Part shown: positions 59,983 through 64,000 of the stretch, one piece after another
Layout of the letters: every line of letters starts with the position of its first letter
Numbering within the stretch: position 1 is the first letter of the stretch
Position numbers and translations under genes: made by a program
DNA from: UBA2227 sp036677505
GTDB lineage: Bacteria > Bacillota_I > Bacilli_A > Erysipelotrichales > Erysipelotrichaceae
DNA: 64,000 nt
Direction: 5' to 3'
Assembly: GCA_036677505.1 (NCBI GenBank)
Contig: JAVBWK010000028.1
Coordinates: 1-64,000, forward strand
Notes under the pieces: generated by a model
Databases searched by the model: none
What the model was told of the DNA's origin: nothing
What the model saw: the letters and a program-made list of their open reading frames with translations, nothing else

Positions 59983-60872
59983 TGGCGATTACCATCAAAT
60001 GTACACCGGCGATGTTGGGATGGCTGAAACAGGCATACCCACAGGCAACTGACATGTCTGTTTTCAATCAGTTTCAAGAATCTGATATCAGTGACGAAGA
60101 TAAATCATCCATGATCGAACAAGAGATCATCGATCAACAAGGGATCATTCGACCGGAAATGTATGCAATGTTCAGTATCCTGGCAAAAGCGGATACCGCT
60201 TTTCGCGTACAGCTGATCAAACTGGGCAATGTCAGTGAAAAGACAGTCGTCTTTGCTCAGGGGCAGGGGATATCCATCGATCAGCAATCCGGTGTGTATA
60301 CACTCCGATTTCCGATCCCGCTTCAGCAAAGCCTTACGGATTATCGGGAGTTTATCGGCGACGGTCGTTATATCGATGTCCCGTTTCATCAGGTCGGTGA
60401 CAGTGGTGCGATCAAAGCGGCAGTCGGTGCATTGGACTGTCAGCGCAAAGCGGTACTTACCGGGTTAGCAACAGAATCGACCTTCCGTCTGTATTTTGAC
60501 AAAGAGGAAATCGAAAATCAGTTTACATCAAATCAGGCGTTAGCCATTAGCAGCTGGCTCGGTGTTTTTGAGGGGAAACCTTCTCTAGAGAAAGCATTGA
60601 GTTTGGGATATCTGACTGAAAATTCCAAAGGCATCTCACTTTCAGAATCCTGGCAAGCACTCAGTCACAGCTGTCTTTTGTTGGATTTAGTTGTCGATTT
60701 ACTTTTAGTAAAGCATGTTGATGATCAGAATCAGGTGTCTAGGGCAAGGGCTTTTGTATTTAACCGACACAGCATCCTCTATATTGAGGAAAACCGTTCA
60801 ATGATGGAAGTGTCTTCTGTATCCGGTCAGGATCTGATTGAAATCATAAAAAATCTGCTTGAAGGCAAATAA
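59982..60872 (+). CDS. Uncharacterised 296-residue protein, possible partner or chaperone
   Basis: A soluble protein without recognised domain. Two parts look alike: residues about 58-108 and 223-285 both run from a helical start through a hydrophobic strand to a short FxxGxxI or FxxHSI turn and another strand. Before the second part lies SLEKALSLGYLTENSKGISLSES, resembling the winged segment of EspG-type or DUF5081-type proteins that escort type VII secretion substrates; I cannot verify this. AGGAGG precedes the ATG, which overlaps the previous stop by one base. It ends the operon. Confidence 0.7.
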   Translation: MAITIKCTPAMLGWLKQAYPQATDMSVFNQFQESDISDEDKSSMIEQEIIDQQGIIRPEMYAMFSILAKADTAFRVQLIKLGNVSEKTVVFAQGQGISIDQQSGVYTLRFPIPLQQSLTDYREFIGDGRYIDVPFHQVGDSGAIKAAVGALDCQRKAVLTGLATESTFRLYFDKEEIENQFTSNQALAISSWLGVFEGKPSLEKALSLGYLTENSKGISLSESWQALSHSCLLLDLVVDLLLVKHVDDQNQVSRARAFVFNRHSILYIEENRSMMEVSSVSGQDLIEIIKNLLEGK

Positions 60873-60893
60873 AAGGACGGTCACCCGTCCTTT
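60872..60893. terminator. Terminator between convergent operons
   Basis: A nine-base stem AAAGGACGG/CCGTCCTTT with a four-base loop. The T-run is short on both strands but the hairpin is strong and placed between convergent genes. Confidence 0.7.
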
Positions 60894-60911
60894 GTTCTTG
60901 ATTGAGTTTTC

Positions 60912-62792
60912 TTACTTATTGATCTGCTTTACGATTGCTAAGGTATTGATGTCGAGGATCGTAAACATACGATCGGATAACAGGTATACATATTCGTCGA
61001 TATGTACGATCCGCTGAATCGAATGGTCGCCTTCCTTATCGGCCGGCATCTGTTCGATTTTTCCTTTGAGAGTCAGGTTTCCATTGGGATCGATTTCAAC
61101 AAACACAGCCTGATTGACATAGTAATATTTATCATCAGAACTAATAGCAACATTGTAGTCATTGATTGTAAATGCCAACAGGTTTTTATTCTTAACATAC
61201 AGGACAGCTTTGTGATCGTACAATGCTTCCGAATAAGTATATTCCGAACCGATTTTCAGGTTCTTAAGTTCTTTCGGATTCAGCTCGTCGGCGACATCAA
61301 ACAGTGATATCTTCAATGCGCCGGTAACTAGCCGTCCGTCGGATTCAACTTTGACGTCTTTACCGATACCGAAGACCATATTGCCTTCAATCGTATGCAG
61401 ATAATTCGAGAAGCCCGGGATTTTCAGTTCGCCCAGAATTTTCGGCTGATTTGCACTGAGATCAATGACGAAGAAGGGGTCGACTTGTTCAAAGGTGACC
61501 ATGTATGCCCGATCGCCGGAAAAGCGTACGGAGTAAATGGTTTCACCTTTAGCGATATTACCTAAATGACCGACCTGTTTCATGGCTGAATCAAGAACGA
61601 AGACATGGTTTTCGGTTTCCCATTGTTGATTTTGTTTGTACACTTGCGTCGTGGTAGCGACACGCAGTTTCCCGTCATATTCATCCATGGCAAACTGGTT
61701 GATCAGATAACCTTCGACCTGACCGCTTGAAACAAGATCAATACCGTTTTCAATATTAAACTTGTAAATCTCGGTTATGACGGATCCGTCATAGAATCCG
61801 GTCATCTGATTATATTGCGGCCACTTCTGGTGAGCGATGTAGAGGTGTTCACGGGTTGCCATGACGGTGGCAGCACCGGCCATGACAGCTTCCATCTCAG
61901 TTGCGAAACCTTCGCTCAGAGACAATGTCGTGACTGTTGTCATATCGGTCGAATCCGGAATACCGATAACTTTGACGCTGGTTGCATCGATCAGTTTTGC
62001 TTTTTCGTCATCGACGCGATATGTAGGCAAAACTTCATCGAGATTGACGTCATTTGCACTTCCATCCGTTGAACCTTCGGCAAAGCCGCGATACATCCCC
62101 CAGTAACCGCCTTTATTGGTTACAAGAACGATTTTATCATCGATTTTACGGGCAGCAAGTCCATATCCCTCAACTTCCAGGGACTTGACTTTCTTAATAT
62201 CGGTACGATCGGAAATATCGTAAACGACGATGCGCTGATACGATTTTCCCCACCAGATCATTGACTTTCCGCCGATCGGTTCATCGGCTTTGGGTTCGCC
62301 GTCATCCGGTTTCTGATCGTCCTCGGGTTGATAGGCTTCCCAGCGGTTGCCTAACAATACGAGGTAATTATCGTGCAAGAACATCTGATAGTAATAGGCA
62401 TTTTCCTCAAAAGTCTTTTCCAAGATCACTCCGGCTTCCTCCACCGGAAATGCTCTGAGGATGCGTAAGCGGTTGTTGGTCAGCTGATAGATGAAGAAAC
62501 CATCGGTTTTAATGATGTCGGCTTCATCGACACCGGCAATCTGATTGTTGGTTCCGGTGAAATCGGGTTTAGCGGCAGACCGGTCATCCGTTGCAAATTC
62601 CGGTGCTCCCGGCAACACCGGATAACCGGTGTTCATTTTACTGCGGATGCTGCGTATGATTTGTTTCAAATGGGTCTCACTGGTTACGGCTGTAACTTTG
62701 GCGTCGACAACCAGTTCTTTTTTACTTTCGAGATAGGCAAAAGGGAGTACAAGCAAAAAGGCAATGATGATAATCCACATACTTTTCTTCAT
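60912..62792 (-). CDS. Membrane-anchored beta-propeller domain protein
   Basis: A 626-residue exported protein. An N-terminal hydrophobic segment (about residues 5-20) follows MKKS, so it is either anchored or cleaved. The rest matches the beta-propeller family PF09826 seen in Firmicutes and archaea: TNNQIAGVDEADIIKTDG near residue 85 is its best-known signature, followed by blade-like repeats. A low-complexity acidic stretch rich in Asp, Lys and Pro lies around residues 160-180. Function is not known. GGAGGG precedes the ATG at 62792. Confidence 0.88.
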   Translation of the reverse strand: MKKSMWIIIIAFLLVLPFAYLESKKELVVDAKVTAVTSETHLKQIIRSIRSKMNTGYPVLPGAPEFATDDRSAAKPDFTGTNNQIAGVDEADIIKTDGFFIYQLTNNRLRILRAFPVEEAGVILEKTFEENAYYYQMFLHDNYLVLLGNRWEAYQPEDDQKPDDGEPKADEPIGGKSMIWWGKSYQRIVVYDISDRTDIKKVKSLEVEGYGLAARKIDDKIVLVTNKGGYWGMYRGFAEGSTDGSANDVNLDEVLPTYRVDDEKAKLIDATSVKVIGIPDSTDMTTVTTLSLSEGFATEMEAVMAGAATVMATREHLYIAHQKWPQYNQMTGFYDGSVITEIYKFNIENGIDLVSSGQVEGYLINQFAMDEYDGKLRVATTTQVYKQNQQWETENHVFVLDSAMKQVGHLGNIAKGETIYSVRFSGDRAYMVTFEQVDPFFVIDLSANQPKILGELKIPGFSNYLHTIEGNMVFGIGKDVKVESDGRLVTGALKISLFDVADELNPKELKNLKIGSEYTYSEALYDHKAVLYVKNKNLLAFTINDYNVAISSDDKYYYVNQAVFVEIDPNGNLTLKGKIEQMPADKEGDHSIQRIVHIDEYVYLLSDRMFTILDINTLAIVKQINK

Positions 62793-62880
62793 AAGGAACC
62801 CTCCTCGAGTATAGGATAGCACAAGTGAAAATACTATATATATTTCACGGATAAGATGCATTGAAACTCGACTAACTTAC

Positions 62881-62906
62881 AAAAGAAAACTGTCATTTCG
62901 ACAGTT
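62881..62906 (-). terminator. Intrinsic terminator after proS
   Basis: On the minus strand AACTGTC pairs with GACAGTT over a five-base loop and is followed by TTCTTTTG. It overlaps the proS stop. Confidence 0.75.
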
Positions 62907-64000
62907 GTTCATGTATAAAGGATTTTATCTGATCAGCAACATCGCTGACAGGGATGAGCTTGGTGTCTTTCTGACCGCGAATCTTCAGTTCGACCAGATC
63001 CTGATCGACGGTTTTTCCAACGGTGATCCGCAAGGGAACTCCCAGCAAGTCCATGTCATTGAACTTGACTCCGGCCCGCTCGTCACGGTCATCCAGCACA
63101 GCATCAATCCCGGCTTCTCGCAGCTGACTGTACAGTTGTTCACCGATGTTCACTTGCTTATCGACTTTAAGGTTGATAATGACGATGGCGACTTCGAAAG
63201 GGGCCACAGCCATCGGCCACCGGATTCCGAACTCATCGTGATTCTGTTCTGCCAGAGCTGCCAGACAGCGGCCCGGACCGATCCCATAAGATCCCATCAC
63301 GACCGGATGAAGCTGATTGGCAGCATCGAGATACTGCAGATCCATCGCTTTGGAATATTTTTCACCAAGTTTAAATGTGTTGCCGATTTCTATGCCATGC
63401 TTGAAATGAACGTGATTCGAGCAGCTGGGACAACGGTCACCATCTTTGATCTGACGGACGTCTCCGATGACTTTGATATTGAAATCCGAAAGGTTGACAT
63501 TTTTAAAGTGATGATCGGTCTGGTTTGCGCCAACGATAAAATTGCGCAATCTGACTACTTCATTATCTGCAATCACATCGATCTTCAGTTCGATCGGCCC
63601 GGCAAAACCGACAGCTGCGCCGGTCACATCTTCAACGATGGCCCCCGGAGCAAGTTCGATCGCAGAACCACCCAACAGTTTTCGCACTTTGGTTTCATTG
63701 ACCTCGTGGTCACCGCGCACCATGACGGCCACCGGTTTGTTATCCACCAGGTAAACCAGCGTTTTGACAAACTGCGTAACTGGTAATCCGAAGAATCCGG
63801 AAACTTCCTCGATGGTTTTTGCTTTCGGTGTAAATACCAGTTCTTTGGTTTCAAACGGAACGTTTGATGTGGCATCCTTGCTTACGCAAGCCGCCACTTC
63901 GAGATTAGATGCGAAGCCGCAGGCATCACACAAGACCAATACATCTTCTCCAATATCGGTCACGGCCTGAAATTCTTCCGACAGCATACCGCCCATGACA
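62893..64000 (-). CDS. proS: Prolyl-tRNA synthetase, partial (5' end outside the window)
   Basis: The last 369 or so residues of ProRS; the frame is still open at the window edge, and complete bacterial ProRS is about 570 residues. The visible part contains the editing (INS) domain with TIEEVSGFFGLPVTQFVKTLVY, whose Lys is the editing residue, then class II motif 3 (GSYGIGPGR) and the anticodon-binding domain ending IKSFIHEQLSK. Motifs 1 and 2 must lie to the right. The in-frame ATG at 63996 is internal, not the start. Confidence 0.93.
   Translation of the reverse strand, partial: VMGGMLSEEFQAVTDIGEDVLVLCDACGFASNLEVAACVSKDATSNVPFETKELVFTPKAKTIEEVSGFFGLPVTQFVKTLVYLVDNKPVAVMVRGDHEVNETKVRKLLGGSAIELAPGAIVEDVTGAAVGFAGPIELKIDVIADNEVVRLRNFIVGANQTDHHFKNVNLSDFNIKVIGDVRQIKDGDRCPSCSNHVHFKHGIEIGNTFKLGEKYSKAMDLQYLDAANQLHPVVMGSYGIGPGRCLAALAEQNHDEFGIRWPMAVAPFEVAIVIINLKVDKQVNIGEQLYSQLREAGIDAVLDDRDERAGVKFNDMDLLGVPLRITVGKTVDQDLVELKIRGQKDTKLIPVSDVADQIKSFIHEQLSK

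Noticed and set aside
62905..63786. 293-codon plus-strand open frame opposite proS
   Set aside because: Shadow of the proS frame; composition is not protein-like for a new gene and no start signals are present.
1..64000. CRISPR array, insertion sequence, prophage or integrated element
   Set aside because: No regularly spaced repeats, transposase or integrase frames, or flanking direct repeats were seen; the gene content is housekeeping or metabolic almost throughout.

Overview
The window looks like a chromosomal segment of an anaerobic, fermentative, low-to-mid GC Gram-positive bacterium (Bacillota). The evidence is the gene order gmk-priA-rsmB-rlmN-prpC-prkC-rsgA-rpe-thiN-rpmB, Firmicutes-type DnaB and DnaI helicase loaders, T-box leaders, a PyrR-type attenuator and sigma-A promoters with frequent extended -10 (TGn) elements. 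MreC, MreD, FtsA and FtsZ argue for a walled cell. rpoZ, coaBC, def, fmt and spoVM are missing from the cluster, and threonyl-tRNA synthetase lacks its TGS domain. These would fit the Erysipelotrichia or a neighbouring Mollicutes-related lineage, but that placement is inference. No rRNA, tRNA, insertion sequence, prophage or CRISPR array was seen.

Layout. 1-2.9 kb: a P-type cation ATPase behind a yybP-ykoY (Mn2+) riboswitch. 3.0-4.6 kb: rqcH (minus). 4.7-14.3 kb: the guanylate kinase to thiamine pyrophosphokinase housekeeping run, closed by rpmB on the minus strand. 14.7-17.6 kb: a divergent ftsA, ftsZ and an unknown gene. 17.6-20.5 kb: a HAD phosphatase, a PHP phosphatase and an oxalate/formate-type MFS carrier. 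20.7-24.1 kb (minus): enoyl-CoA hydratase, acyl-CoA dehydrogenase and both electron-transfer flavoprotein subunits, under a promoter with palindromic operator-like sites. 24.2-26.7 kb: metN-metI-metQ behind a methionine T-box. 26.8-30.2 kb: a PyrR-attenuated uracil permease, a cyclase-family hydrolase and a sugar:cation symporter. 30.3-33.9 kb: two tiny genes, radC, mreC, mreD and a ZnuA-like lipoprotein without its histidines. 33.9-44.6 kb: polA-mutM-coaE-dnaB-dnaI, pfkA-pyk, a ROK glucokinase and an M29 aminopeptidase. 44.6-46.7 kb: thrS with a threonine T-box.

46.8-56.5 kb: an ABC binding protein and permease (no ATPase), followed by a ten-gene [FeFe]-hydrogenase operon. It encodes the NADH/ferredoxin-type HydC, HydB and HydA and carries an embedded set of signalling-type proteins (two HATPases, two DRTGG-like proteins, a PHP protein and a hydrogenase-fold Fe-S protein). 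Together with glycolysis (glk, pfkA, pyk) and the acyl-CoA dehydrogenase/Etf operon, this describes a sugar fermenter that disposes of electrons as H2 and possibly as reduced acyl-CoA products.

56.6-60.9 kb: a tightly overlapping four-gene operon that I regard as the best candidate for an undescribed system. It encodes a polytopic membrane protein, a radical SAM/SPASM enzyme with an unusual C-x7-C-x6-C cluster motif, a 476-residue coiled-coil protein beginning with a serine-rich NSSSESF motif, and a 296-residue protein with two similar halves. 60.9-64 kb (minus): a membrane-anchored beta-propeller protein and the 3' part of proS, which runs off the window.
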